The notes beneath the pieces are model-generated. The model saw only the letters and a list, made by a program, of their open reading frames with translations. It was not told where the DNA came from and did not search any database. Source: Clostridia bacterium (GTDB lineage: Bacteria; Bacillota; Clostridia; Christensenellales; Borkfalkiaceae). From it: a stretch of DNA of 6,177 nt. The stretch is taken from the NCBI GenBank assembly GCA_017452305.1, contig JAFTMQ010000068.1:1-6177 (forward strand), in the 5' to 3' direction. Shown here in pieces: positions 1 through 5,858 of the stretch; positions within the stretch are counted from its first letter, which is position 1, and each line of letters opens with the position of its first letter. Position numbers and translations under genes: made by a program.

Positions 1-129
1 GCGGTGGTCAAGGCGGGTAAAGCCGTCGGCGTGGATACGCCCTTCAATGCGGAAATCATACAACTCGTCCACGATATCGAAAACGGACTTTGCGAAATTA
101 CCTATAAAAATGCAGACTTTTTTGCATAA
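1..129 (+). CDS. Ketopantoate reductase (ApbA/PanE) family protein, C-terminal fragment
   Basis: The window opens inside a reading frame that runs 42 codons to a TAA at 127-129; the start lies outside. The visible tail contains GVDTPFNAEIIQLVHDIENG, which fits the end of the helical C-terminal domain of the ApbA/PanE family (pattern G-x-x-TP-x-N, then a helix ending in E-x-G). Members reduce 2-dehydropantoate to pantoate with NADPH in pantothenate/CoA synthesis, but the family has many paralogues acting on other 2-keto acids, so no panE symbol is assigned. The N-terminal NADP-binding fold and the catalytic residues are not in the window. No clear terminator follows; the next gene has its own promoter 15 nt downstream. 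Confidence 0.65.
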   Translation, partial: AVVKAGKAVGVDTPFNAEIIQLVHDIENGLCEITYKNADFFA

Positions 130-144
130 GCAAAAAACAAACGG

Positions 145-173
145 TTGACACGCCGAATTGAAAGTGTTACAAT
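145..173 (+). promoter_or_regulatory. Sigma-A promoter of gltX
   Basis: A consensus -35 TTGACA (145-150) and a near-consensus -10 TACAAT (168-173) are separated by exactly 17 bp. The predicted transcription start is near 180, giving a leader of about 28 nt with no room for a T-box or other large element. The gltX ribosome binding site AAAAGGA (193-199) follows, 8 nt before the ATG. Confidence 0.85.
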
Positions 174-207
174 AAACACGAAAAAAATCAACAAAAGGAC
201 ATAAATT

Positions 208-1857
208 ATGGATTGGAACAAATTGGCGGACGTTCTCGTCCCCGACGAAAACGTAAAACCTTTAGAATATTACGAGGAACTTTATCCTGCCCGCGATTTG
301 CCGCAGGGCGCGCAGGTTACTCGTCTTGCACCCAGCCCCACGGGCTTTATTCACCTCGGCAACTTGTTTGTGGCGATTGCCAACGAGCGTATTGCCCACC
401 AAAGCGGCGGCACGATGTATCTTCGTATTGAAGACACCGACTTAAAGCGTAAGGTGGACGGCGCGGTGGACGCGGTGAAAAACGCGCTCCGTTACTTTGA
501 TATCCGCTTCGACGAAGGTGCGGAAATCGAGGGCGCAACCAACGCATACGGCCCTTATTATCAACGTGAACGCGCGGAAATTTACCACGCATACGTCAAG
601 GATTTAATTAAACGCGGCTTGGCTTACCCCTGCTTTTGTACGGAAGACGAGCTTTCCGCCCTTCGTGAAAAGCAGACCGCGGAAAAGAAAATCACGGGCT
701 ACTATGGCGAATACGCGGCTTGCCGCAACTTGACGGAAGAGGAAATCTATGCGAATTTGGCGGCGAAAAAGCCGTACGTAATCCGTCTTCGCTCGCAAGG
801 CAACCCCGAAAATAAAATCGCTTTCCACGACGAAATCAAAGGGGAAATCACCGTTACGGAAAACGACCAAGACGTCGTTATTTTGAAATCGGACGGTATT
901 CCTACCTACCACTTCGCGCACGCGATTGACGATCATTTCATGCGCACGACGGTGGTGATCCGCGGCGAAGAATGGCTTGCTTCCTTACCTATCCATATTG
1001 AGCTGTTTAACGTGCTCGGTTTCCGTCGTCCTAAGTACGGGCATAACTGCTCGCTCCAAAAAATCGACGGCGAAACCCGCCGTAAGCTTTCCAAGCGTAA
1101 GGACCCCGAGTTATCCCTCGAATTTTACCGCCAAGAAGGCTATTTTGCCCGCGCGGTGAAGGTGTATATGCTCACGCTCCTTAACTCTAACTTTGAAGAA
1201 TGGTACATGAAAAACCCCGACAAGGCGCTTGAAGAATTTAAGTTTTCCATGGGCAAAATGGGCAAGAGCGGCGCGCTTTTCGACTTGAATAAGCTCAACG
1301 ATATCAGCAAAAACGAGCTTGCGAAATTGTCCGCGGAAGAAATGTTCGATTTCCTTGCCGATTGGGCAAACGAGTTCGGCACGGACGCGCAAAAGGCGTA
1401 CTTTGCGGATAGGGAATATATGCTTAAAATTCTCAACCTTTGCATGGGTATCGGCGGCAAGAAACGTAGAAAGGACTTCACGACGGCAAAGCAAGCGGTG
1501 GAATTTATCGCGTATTTCTTCGACGAAACGTTCGCGCCCGAATATGCTTATCGTTTCGACAATGAAACGGTGAAAAAGGTAATCGGCGGCTTCAAGGCGG
1601 TGTACGACGTGGCGGACGATAATTCCGCTTGGTTTGAGAAGGTGAAAGGCGTAGCGGCGGAAAACGGCTTTGCTACGGATATGAAAGCCTACAAAGCCAA
1701 CCCCGAAGCATTCCCCGGCAGCGTATCGGACGTAGCGGAAATGCTCCGCGTGGCAATGACGGGCTTGACGAATACGCCCGACCTTTGTACAATTATGCAA
1801 ATTTTAGGTGCGGAAAGAACGATTGCTCGTTTGGACAAAGCGCTCGCAAGCTTATAA
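208..1857 (+). CDS. gltX: Glutamate--tRNA ligase (class I, long clostridial-type form)
   Basis: Charges tRNA(Glu), and in many bacteria lacking GlnRS also tRNA(Gln), with glutamate in the cytoplasm. The 549 residues carry the class I signatures: APSPTGFIHLGN (41-52) with the HIGH-type HLGN at 49-52, the YLRIEDTD strand (71-78), and a KMSKS-type loop KLSKR (293-297). C142 and C144, with C172 after a tyrosine-rich stretch, resemble the zinc-binding insert of GluRS/GluQ-RS enzymes. The C-terminal half (about 310-549) is the helical anticodon-binding region, ending in the characteristic PDLCTIMQILGAERTI (524-539). About 40 residues precede the first motif; this N-terminal extension, seen in long clostridial forms of roughly 550 residues, supports the ATG at 208, which also has a good ribosome binding site (AAAAGGA, 8-nt spacing). 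It is the first gene of its own promoter unit; the lipoprotein gene follows 35 nt later without a terminator between. Confidence 0.96.
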   Translation: MDWNKLADVLVPDENVKPLEYYEELYPARDLPQGAQVTRLAPSPTGFIHLGNLFVAIANERIAHQSGGTMYLRIEDTDLKRKVDGAVDAVKNALRYFDIRFDEGAEIEGATNAYGPYYQRERAEIYHAYVKDLIKRGLAYPCFCTEDELSALREKQTAEKKITGYYGEYAACRNLTEEEIYANLAAKKPYVIRLRSQGNPENKIAFHDEIKGEITVTENDQDVVILKSDGIPTYHFAHAIDDHFMRTTVVIRGEEWLASLPIHIELFNVLGFRRPKYGHNCSLQKIDGETRRKLSKRKDPELSLEFYRQEGYFARAVKVYMLTLLNSNFEEWYMKNPDKALEEFKFSMGKMGKSGALFDLNKLNDISKNELAKLSAEEMFDFLADWANEFGTDAQKAYFADREYMLKILNLCMGIGGKKRRKDFTTAKQAVEFIAYFFDETFAPEYAYRFDNETVKKVIGGFKAVYDVADDNSAWFEKVKGVAAENGFATDMKAYKANPEAFPGSVSDVAEMLRVAMTGLTNTPDLCTIMQILGAERTIARLDKALASL

Positions 1858-1892
1858 AAAGTTTGTATATGATTAAATGAAAGGGGTAAAAA

Positions 1893-2414
1893 ATGAAAAT
1901 ATTAAAGCGAATTATTTTTGTGTTTTTTGTTGGCATTTTTACATTTTTCTTCGGTTGTACGAAAGCAGCAGATGAAACACCTTTATCAAAAAATCAGCCG
2001 TATATTTTTGAAAAATCCGTATGTACCGTCTATGATGGCGTAACAATGGAAAATCTTAGCAAATATATTCCGAAGTATATGCCTCACGGACAAAAAACGC
2101 CCGAAACAGTGGAAGAGTTTGAAGCTATGGTATTAACGAATATCAGAACTTTTAGTATTCATTATATGTCGGACGGAGAAACGAAAGAGGTCTATTTTAG
2201 AAATATACTTGAGTCCATAGAAATTACGGACACGCTTTGTAAAGTTCAAGGGGAAGAAACACTTGAATTTCCTTATAAAAACGAGGGGAATACCTATACG
2301 ATTACAGTAGAGCAGGAAACGGTTGCGTTTACGTATGAAGATGGCAGACTTTCCTATACGATTAAAGCCCCCGAATATTTTGAAGTAACGCATTATTTTA
2401 AACTTGCGGAATAA
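1893..2414 (+). CDS. Unrecognised small lipoprotein
   Basis: A 173-residue protein I do not recognise. It starts with a lipoprotein signal peptide: MKILKR, a phenylalanine-rich hydrophobic stretch (7-20), then a lipobox FFGC with the lipidated cysteine at C22. After cleavage it should be anchored to the outer face of the membrane. The mature part (about 150 residues) is acidic and aromatic, with many short alternating strands (ITVEQETVAFTYEDG at 137-151, then SYTIKAPEYFEVTHYF at 154-169), suggesting a beta-rich fold; that is inference only. The start has a strong ribosome binding site, GAAAGGGG (1879-1886), 6 nt upstream. The gene is visibly AT-richer than gltX and the dap genes, which can mean recent acquisition or weak codon selection. 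It probably shares the gltX transcript, since there is no clear promoter or terminator in the 35-nt gap. No functional link to gltX is evident. Confidence 0.85.
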   Translation: MKILKRIIFVFFVGIFTFFFGCTKAADETPLSKNQPYIFEKSVCTVYDGVTMENLSKYIPKYMPHGQKTPETVEEFEAMVLTNIRTFSIHYMSDGETKEVYFRNILESIEITDTLCKVQGEETLEFPYKNEGNTYTITVEQETVAFTYEDGRLSYTIKAPEYFEVTHYFKLAE

Positions 2415-2427
2415 TCAAACAACATAT

Positions 2428-2470
2428 AAAAACCCGCCCCCGAAGCAGTTTCGCTTCGGGGGCGTTCGTT
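2428..2470. terminator. Bidirectional intrinsic terminator between converging units
   Basis: A 12-bp perfect stem (2435-2446 with 2453-2464; arm CGCCCCCGAAGC) closes a 6-nt loop. On the minus strand the hairpin is followed by GGGTTTTT (five T at 2432-2428), a good terminator for the asd-dapA-dapB operon. On the plus strand it is followed by TTCGTTTGT, a weaker T-rich tail serving the gltX-lipoprotein unit. It lies 20 nt past the lipoprotein stop and about 60 nt past the dapB stop. The remaining stretch to 2525 is AT-rich and holds nothing else I can support. Confidence 0.9.
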
Positions 2471-2525
2471 TGTCCTAAAAAGGATTTTCATTTATAAAAT
2501 TCTCATTTTAAAAGGTAGGGGGGAA

Positions 2526-3290
2526 TTAAGCGTTTTCTTCGGATAAAAGATGCTTCATCTCGTACATGCCTGCCTCTTTTCCCTTTAAGAACTTCGCTGC
2601 GCGGATAGCGCCGACGGCAAAAACGCGCTTGCTTCTTGCGCTGTGCGTAATGGTGATAATTTCGTCCTCGCCTGCGAACATAACCTCGTGCTCGCCCACG
2701 ATCGTGCCGCCGCGTACGGCATGAATACCGATTTCCGTCTTTTCTCTCGCGCCGACAATACCCTCTCTGCCGTTGACGTACTTTTTGTTTCCGTCAAACG
2801 CTTCGTTAATGGTATCCGCAAGCATCAAAGCCGTACCGCTCGGCGCGTCTTTTTTTAAATTGTGGTGGCGTTCGATAATTTCCACGTCGTACGCCTCGCC
2901 CAAAACCTCAGCCGCCGTTTTGATAAGCGCTTGCATTAAGTTCACGCCCAAGGACAAATTTGCCGTTTTGAAGATAGCAATTTCCTTTGCGTATTCGTCC
3001 ACCATTTTCAAATCGTCGGCGGTAAAGCCCGTCGCCGCAAGCACAACGCCCATTTTATTTGCCTTGGCAAAGTCAAGGCGTTCTTTCAAGCCGATAGGGG
3101 AAGAAAAGTCGATGATGACGTCCGCTTTTTCCGTTACGTCCGCAAAGGATTTATAGACGGGAATACCGATTTCTTTGGGGTACAAATCCACGCCGCAAAC
3201 CGCGGTTGCCTGCGTATCGTTTTCGAGCAAGGAAAGGACGTTGCCGCCCATCTTGCCGCACGCGCCGCAGAGGATAATTTTTACGCTCAT
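2526..3290 (-). CDS. dapB: 4-hydroxy-tetrahydrodipicolinate reductase
   Basis: Reduces the DapA product 4-hydroxy-tetrahydrodipicolinate to tetrahydrodipicolinate with NAD(P)H, in the cytoplasm, in the diaminopimelate/lysine pathway. At 254 residues it is of normal length for the family. The Rossmann nucleotide-binding loop is GACGKMG (9-15). The family signature IERHHNLKKDAPSGTA (139-154) contains the catalytic histidine pair H142-H143, the substrate lysine K147 and the DAPSGT loop. The C-terminal NADP-domain strand with VFAVGAIRAAKFL is also present. The ATG overlaps the dapA stop as ATGA (3287-3290), so translation is probably coupled. A consensus GGAGG (3298-3302) lies 7 nt upstream inside the dapA 3' end, which decides this start. 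It is the last gene of the operon, followed by the hairpin at 2435-2464. Confidence 0.97.
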   Translation of the reverse strand: MSVKIILCGACGKMGGNVLSLLENDTQATAVCGVDLYPKEIGIPVYKSFADVTEKADVIIDFSSPIGLKERLDFAKANKMGVVLAATGFTADDLKMVDEYAKEIAIFKTANLSLGVNLMQALIKTAAEVLGEAYDVEIIERHHNLKKDAPSGTALMLADTINEAFDGNKKYVNGREGIVGAREKTEIGIHAVRGGTIVGEHEVMFAGEDEIITITHSARSKRVFAVGAIRAAKFLKGKEAGMYEMKHLLSEENA

Positions 3291-4177
3291 GCTTGAACCT
3301 CCAAGCCGTAGTCCTGCATCGCTTTTACAAGCTTGGCTTTGTTCGCGTCCTCGATTTCCGTCAAGGGTGCGCGGGGGGTGCCGACGTCATAGCCAAGCAA
3401 GCCCATAGCCGCCTTTACGGGGATGGGATTTACCTCTACAAAGCAAGCGTTTGCGAGGGGCAAAAGCTTGTTGTTGAGTGCGATAGCCTCGTACATGCTA
3501 CCCTCTTTTACCAAATTGCACAGTTTTTTCACGTCCGCGGGGACGATGTTGGAAAGCACGGAAATCACGCCCACGCCGCCGCAAGCAAGGATGGGTAAAT
3601 TGAGCGCGTCCTCGCCCGAATATACGTCGCATTTATCGCAAACAAGGCGGAGGGTTTCCATCGTTTTGCTCATATTGCCGCCCGCGTCCTTAATACCTGC
3701 GATGTTGGGGATTTCCGCAATCTTTGCCATAGTAGCAGGTTGAATTTCCACGCCCGTTCTGCCGGGTACGTTGTACGCGATGACGGGGATAGAAACAGCC
3801 TCGCAAATCGCCTTATAATAAGCGACCAAGCCGTTTTGCGTGCATTTATTGTAGTAGGGCGTAACGGCAAGTAAGCCGTCCGCACCGTAGCTTTCCGCCT
3901 TTTGCGCCGTCATAATCGCGTCCGCGGTGTTGTTGCTGCCGCAACCGAAAATCACCTTTGCCCTGCCGTTCACTTTTTTGACGGCGTATTCCATCAAGAC
4001 GTGTTCTTCCGCAAAGGACATCGTCGAGGGCTCGCCCGTCGTGCCGAGAAAGACGATCGCGTCCGTGCCGCCTGCGATTTGGTGCTCGATAAGTTGACCA
4101 AAAACCTCGTAATTTACGCCGTTTTCATCAAACGGGGTGATGATAGCCGTTGCGCTACCGCTAAAAAATCCTTTCAT
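3287..4177 (-). CDS. dapA: 4-hydroxy-tetrahydrodipicolinate synthase
   Basis: Condenses pyruvate with aspartate semialdehyde (made by the upstream gene's enzyme), the committed step to diaminopimelate and lysine. The 296 residues form a full-length class I aldolase TIM barrel of the DapA family. Visible motifs are GTTGE (45-49) for pyruvate binding and the proton relay (T46, T47), TPYYNK with Y108, YNVPGRTG (135-142) with the catalytic tyrosine Y135 and the carboxylate-binding R140, and GIKDA with the Schiff-base lysine K163. The start at 4177 is preceded by GGAG at 4189-4192 (11-nt spacing, or 9 nt if read as GGAGAA). It sits 54 nt after asd and overlaps dapB by 4 nt. Feedback by lysine at the enzyme level varies between species and cannot be judged here; transcriptional control comes from the riboswitch upstream of asd. 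Confidence 0.97.
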   Translation of the reverse strand: MKGFFSGSATAIITPFDENGVNYEVFGQLIEHQIAGGTDAIVFLGTTGEPSTMSFAEEHVLMEYAVKKVNGRAKVIFGCGSNNTADAIMTAQKAESYGADGLLAVTPYYNKCTQNGLVAYYKAICEAVSIPVIAYNVPGRTGVEIQPATMAKIAEIPNIAGIKDAGGNMSKTMETLRLVCDKCDVYSGEDALNLPILACGGVGVISVLSNIVPADVKKLCNLVKEGSMYEAIALNNKLLPLANACFVEVNPIPVKAAMGLLGYDVGTPRAPLTEIEDANKAKLVKAMQDYGLEVQA

Positions 4178-4231
4178 ATCTATTTATTCTCCGTGATGTA
4201 TAATATTCTTTGCAGTGCAAATTTCGTGCAA

Positions 4232-5314
4232 TCAATCAAAATAGCCCTTCGCCGCCAAAAGCTCGGCAAGCAATACCGCGCCGCCCGCCGCACCGCGCAG
4301 GGTGTTGTGGGAAAGCCCGACGAATTTATAATCGAACACGTTATCCTCGCGCAGTCTGCCTACGGTCACGCTCATGCCGTTCCCCGCCATTCTGTCAAGC
4401 TTGGCTTGCGGTCTGTTATCTTCCTCAAAATACTGCAAGAATTGCTGAGGGGCAGAGGGGAGTGCAAGTTCCTGCGGAACGCCCTTGAAATTTGCCCACG
4501 CGGACAAAATTTCTTCCTTAGAGGGCTTATTTTCAAAGGAAACGAACACCGCCGCCGTATGCCCGTCGGAAACGGGTACGCGCAAGCATTGCGCCGTGAT
4601 AGTAGGGGAAGAAGCGGAAACAATTTCGCCGTTTTCTACCTTGCCCCAAATTTTGAGGGGCTCTTTTTCGCTCTTTTCTTCCTCGCCGCCGATATAGGGG
4701 ATGACGTTATCCAAGATTTCGGGCATTGTCGCAAAGGTTTTGCCTGCGCCGGAAATGGCTTGATAGGTACATACTGCCGCTTCCTTAATGCCAAACGCCT
4801 GCAAGGGATGCAAGAGAGGGACGTAGGATTGCAGCGAGCAGTTGGACTTTACCGCGATAAAGCCGCGTTTCGTGCCCAAACGTTTGCGCTGGCTTGCGAT
4901 GACCTCGATATGCTCGGGGTTAATTTCGGGAATGACCATCGGCACGTCCGCCGTAAAGCGGTGTGCGGAGTTGTTGGAAACGACGGGTACTTCCTTTTGT
5001 GCGTACGCTTCTTCAAGCGCGCGGATTTTCGCCTTATCCATATTGACGGCGCAGAATACGAAATCCACCTTCGCCGCGATAGCGTCCATGTCCGCCTCCG
5101 CGTCCATAACCACGATATCCGCATATTTTTCGGGCATGGGCGAATCCTCAAACGCCCATTTGTTGCCTACTGCTTCGCGGTACGTTTTGCCTGCCGAGCG
5201 AGCGGAAGCCGCCAACACGACTACGTTAAACCAAGGGTGGTTTTCAAGCAAGCGCAAAAAACGCTGGCCGACCATACCCGTTGCACCGATAACGCCTACG
5301 TTAAACTTTTTCAT
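4232..5314 (-). CDS. asd: Aspartate-semialdehyde dehydrogenase (archaeal/fungal-type)
   Basis: Reduces 4-aspartyl phosphate to aspartate semialdehyde with NADPH, the branch point for lysine/diaminopimelate and for threonine, methionine and homoserine. The 360 residues begin with the NADP-binding loop GATGMVGQ (10-17). The catalytic cysteine is C159 in KSNCS, Q185 lies in TYQAISGAG, and R245 and H252 lie in RVPVSDGHT. The C-terminal DRPQAKLDRMAGNGMSV and HNTLRGAAGG segments, and LAASARSAGKTY after the first strand, match my recall of the archaeal/fungal subfamily (for example Methanocaldococcus jannaschii Asd) better than the classical Gram-positive or enterobacterial ones. The start has AAGGAG (5323-5328), 8 nt upstream. 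It is the first gene of the operon, preceded by a leader of about 330 nt with the lysine riboswitch. Confidence 0.96.
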   Translation of the reverse strand: MKKFNVGVIGATGMVGQRFLRLLENHPWFNVVVLAASARSAGKTYREAVGNKWAFEDSPMPEKYADIVVMDAEADMDAIAAKVDFVFCAVNMDKAKIRALEEAYAQKEVPVVSNNSAHRFTADVPMVIPEINPEHIEVIASQRKRLGTKRGFIAVKSNCSLQSYVPLLHPLQAFGIKEAAVCTYQAISGAGKTFATMPEILDNVIPYIGGEEEKSEKEPLKIWGKVENGEIVSASSPTITAQCLRVPVSDGHTAAVFVSFENKPSKEEILSAWANFKGVPQELALPSAPQQFLQYFEEDNRPQAKLDRMAGNGMSVTVGRLREDNVFDYKFVGLSHNTLRGAAGGAVLLAELLAAKGYFD

Positions 5315-5396
5315 ATTTTAAACTCCTTTTTTGGGTTTTGCTCGTCAAATCGTGATTACTAACCAACCGATTTCGGCGACGTCGCTAATGTAGAAC
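5315..5396 (-). other. Leader segment between the riboswitch terminator and asd
   Basis: About 80 nt that are transcribed only when the riboswitch terminator is read through. It contains a perfect palindrome GCGACGTCGC (5376-5385), an adjoining CCGAAATCGG (5367-5376 on this strand), and at the end the asd ribosome binding site AAGGAG (5323-5328). No open reading frame with a ribosome binding site is seen. On this strand CGCCGAAA (5378-5371) is exactly complementary to TTTCGGCG (5458-5451) on the far side of the terminator. The role is unknown; it may only insulate or stabilise the read-through mRNA. Confidence 0.5.
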
Positions 5397-5434
5397 AAAA
5401 TAAAAATAAAAGACGGGGGAACACACCCACCGCC
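5397..5434 (-). terminator. Riboswitch-controlled intrinsic terminator (expression platform)
   Basis: The 5' arm GGCGGTGGG (5434-5426) pairs with CCCCCGTC (5419-5412) through 8 bp, one of them G-U and with one bulged U, around the loop UGUGUU. The 3' arm runs directly into TTTTATTTTTATTTT (5411-5397). It lies 38 nt after the aptamer's P1. Its 5' arm overlaps a segment (5437-5430) that can pair with aptamer sequence instead, as expected of an OFF switch in which lysine binding lets the terminator form. Confidence 0.88.
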
Positions 5435-5471
5435 GTGCAAACAAATCTCGCGCCGAAAAATTCGGTTAAAG

Positions 5472-5642
5472 TAAATAGCACTTCACGGACGGTGACAGTC
5501 ACACGGGTATTAACCCGTATGCCCAGCGCAAGGTGGGAGATTGCGCTTCGGCGGAGATACCCTTTCCCCAACGCGTTTTTCTGCCGCGCCGTCCCGTAGG
5601 CGCTCCGCAAAGGGTACTTTTGTTCGTCCGCTCCTCTATTTA
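5472..5642 (-). promoter_or_regulatory. Lysine riboswitch aptamer (L box)
   Basis: A 171-nt five-helix aptamer, read on the minus strand. P1 is TAAATAG (5642-5636) with CTATTTA (5478-5472), 7 bp. P2 is TACCCTTT with AAAGGGTA (5616-5609 with 5565-5558), with an apical GCGCC/GGCGC stem (5603-5599 with 5590-5586) and an 8-nt loop. P3 is AGCGCAA with TTGCGCT (5547-5541 with 5531-5525). P4 is 9 bp (5521-5513 with 5508-5500) and P5 is TCAC with GTGA (5495-5492 with 5486-5483). The P2 and P3 loops can kiss through GGGA/UCCC (5595-5592 with 5538-5535). The conserved single-stranded blocks are all present: AGAGGAGCG after P1, AAAAGTA, CGCCGAAG, CTGGGC, CTGTCA and GTGCTATTT. These match the known lysC-leader L box, and the downstream genes are lysine biosynthetic. 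When lysine binds, P1-P5 hold and the terminator at 5434-5397 forms. Confidence 0.95.
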
Positions 5643-5650
5643 ACAAGCGT

Positions 5651-5679
5651 ATTTTAGCACAGCCACGCATAAATGTCAA
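5651..5679 (-). promoter_or_regulatory. Sigma-A promoter of the asd-dapA-dapB operon
   Basis: On the minus strand a perfect -35 TTGACA (5679-5674) and a -10 TAAAAT (5656-5651) are spaced by 17 bp. The start site is predicted at about G5644, two bases before the first base of the riboswitch P1. The transcript therefore opens with the aptamer, leaving no room for another 5' element. Confidence 0.9.
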
Positions 5680-5702
5680 CAAAAACGCCAAGTTTTTTGA
5701 CA
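5674..5702. repeat. Inverted repeat covering the asd -35 box
   Basis: TGTCAA (5674-5679) and AAAAC (5682-5686) are mirrored by GTTTT (5692-5696) and TTGACA (5697-5702). This gives 11 complementary positions with a 2-nt bulge and a 5-nt centre (GCCAA). The left half-site is the asd -35 box itself; the right half-site has no -10 partner on the plus strand. It could be a repressor operator or a chance match in AT-rich DNA. Confidence 0.4.
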
Positions 5703-5717
5703 ACTTGTGAAAATTAT

Positions 5718-5758
5718 TTGAAAAATTTTATTTTTCTTGAAAAATTCCTTGAAATAAT
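5718..5758 (+). repeat. TTGAAAAATT direct repeats upstream of the membrane-gene promoter
   Basis: TTGAAAAATT occurs at 5718-5727 and again at 5737-5746, 19 bp apart. A degenerate third copy, TTGAAATAAT, lies at 5749-5758 and contains the -35 box. The spacing places the first two copies about two helical turns apart. They may form an A-tract UP element or activator sites; low complexity is the simpler explanation. Confidence 0.4.
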
Positions 5759-5777
5759 CTAATTTTTGTAGTACAAT
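5749..5777 (+). promoter_or_regulatory. Sigma-A promoter of the membrane-protein gene
   Basis: The -35 TTGAAA (5749-5754) and -10 TACAAT (5772-5777) are separated by 17 bp, with A/T-rich tracts immediately upstream that could act as an UP element. The start site is predicted near 5784, leaving a leader of about 100 nt before the ATG at 5886. It is divergent from the asd promoter; the two -35 boxes are about 70 bp apart. Confidence 0.8.
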
Positions 5778-5790
5778 AAACAGAGTAAGC

Positions 5791-5858
5791 TTCGCGCCCG
5801 CGTTTCCTTGCGCGCACGCATTCGCCGTGCGAGGGGAACGCCTATATGTCGGCGCGAG
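5791..5858 (+). other. Long structured leader hairpin, unknown class
   Basis: The leader of the membrane gene folds into one extended GC-rich hairpin. The outer stem pairs 5791-5798 with 5851-5858 (8 bp), the middle stem pairs 5800-5809 with 5832-5841 (10 bp, two of them G-U), and the inner stem CGCACG/CGTGCG pairs 5813-5818 with 5826-5831 around a 7-nt loop. A 9-nt internal bulge (5842-5850) is on the 3' side. AAAAAGGCTTTTT (5860-5872) and the ribosome binding site follow. I do not recognise it as a known riboswitch. The GC content contrasts with the AT-rich promoter region. It could be regulatory or an RNA-stabilising leader. Confidence 0.55.

Noticed and set aside
130..207. T-box or other riboswitch upstream of gltX
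   Set aside because: The predicted transcript leader is only about 28 nt, too short for any such element.
1111..1800. 229-codon minus-strand open frame inside gltX
   Set aside because: It is fully antisense to the conserved GluRS C-terminal half, with a His/Arg/Phe-rich composition typical of shadow frames and no promoter or ribosome binding site.
4178..4240. Internal promoter for dapA in the asd-dapA gap
   Set aside because: TATTAT and TTGCAC/TTGATT elements exist on the minus strand but at spacings of 9, 20 or 26 bp, none workable.
3902..5362. 486-codon plus-strand open frame antisense to dapA and asd
   Set aside because: It lies opposite two unmistakable enzymes with all catalytic motifs. 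Its translation is rich in Arg, His and Cys with no domain, and it has no ribosome binding site; it is a codon-bias shadow.
5359..5703. 114-codon minus-strand open frame across the asd leader, possible leader peptide
   Set aside because: It is a translation of the riboswitch aptamer and terminator, starts upstream of the predicted transcription start, and lacks a ribosome binding site.
5697..5725. Second plus-strand promoter starting at TTGACA (5697-5702)
   Set aside because: No -10-like hexamer lies 16-18 bp downstream (the position holds GAAAAA). The promoter at 5749-5777 is much better.
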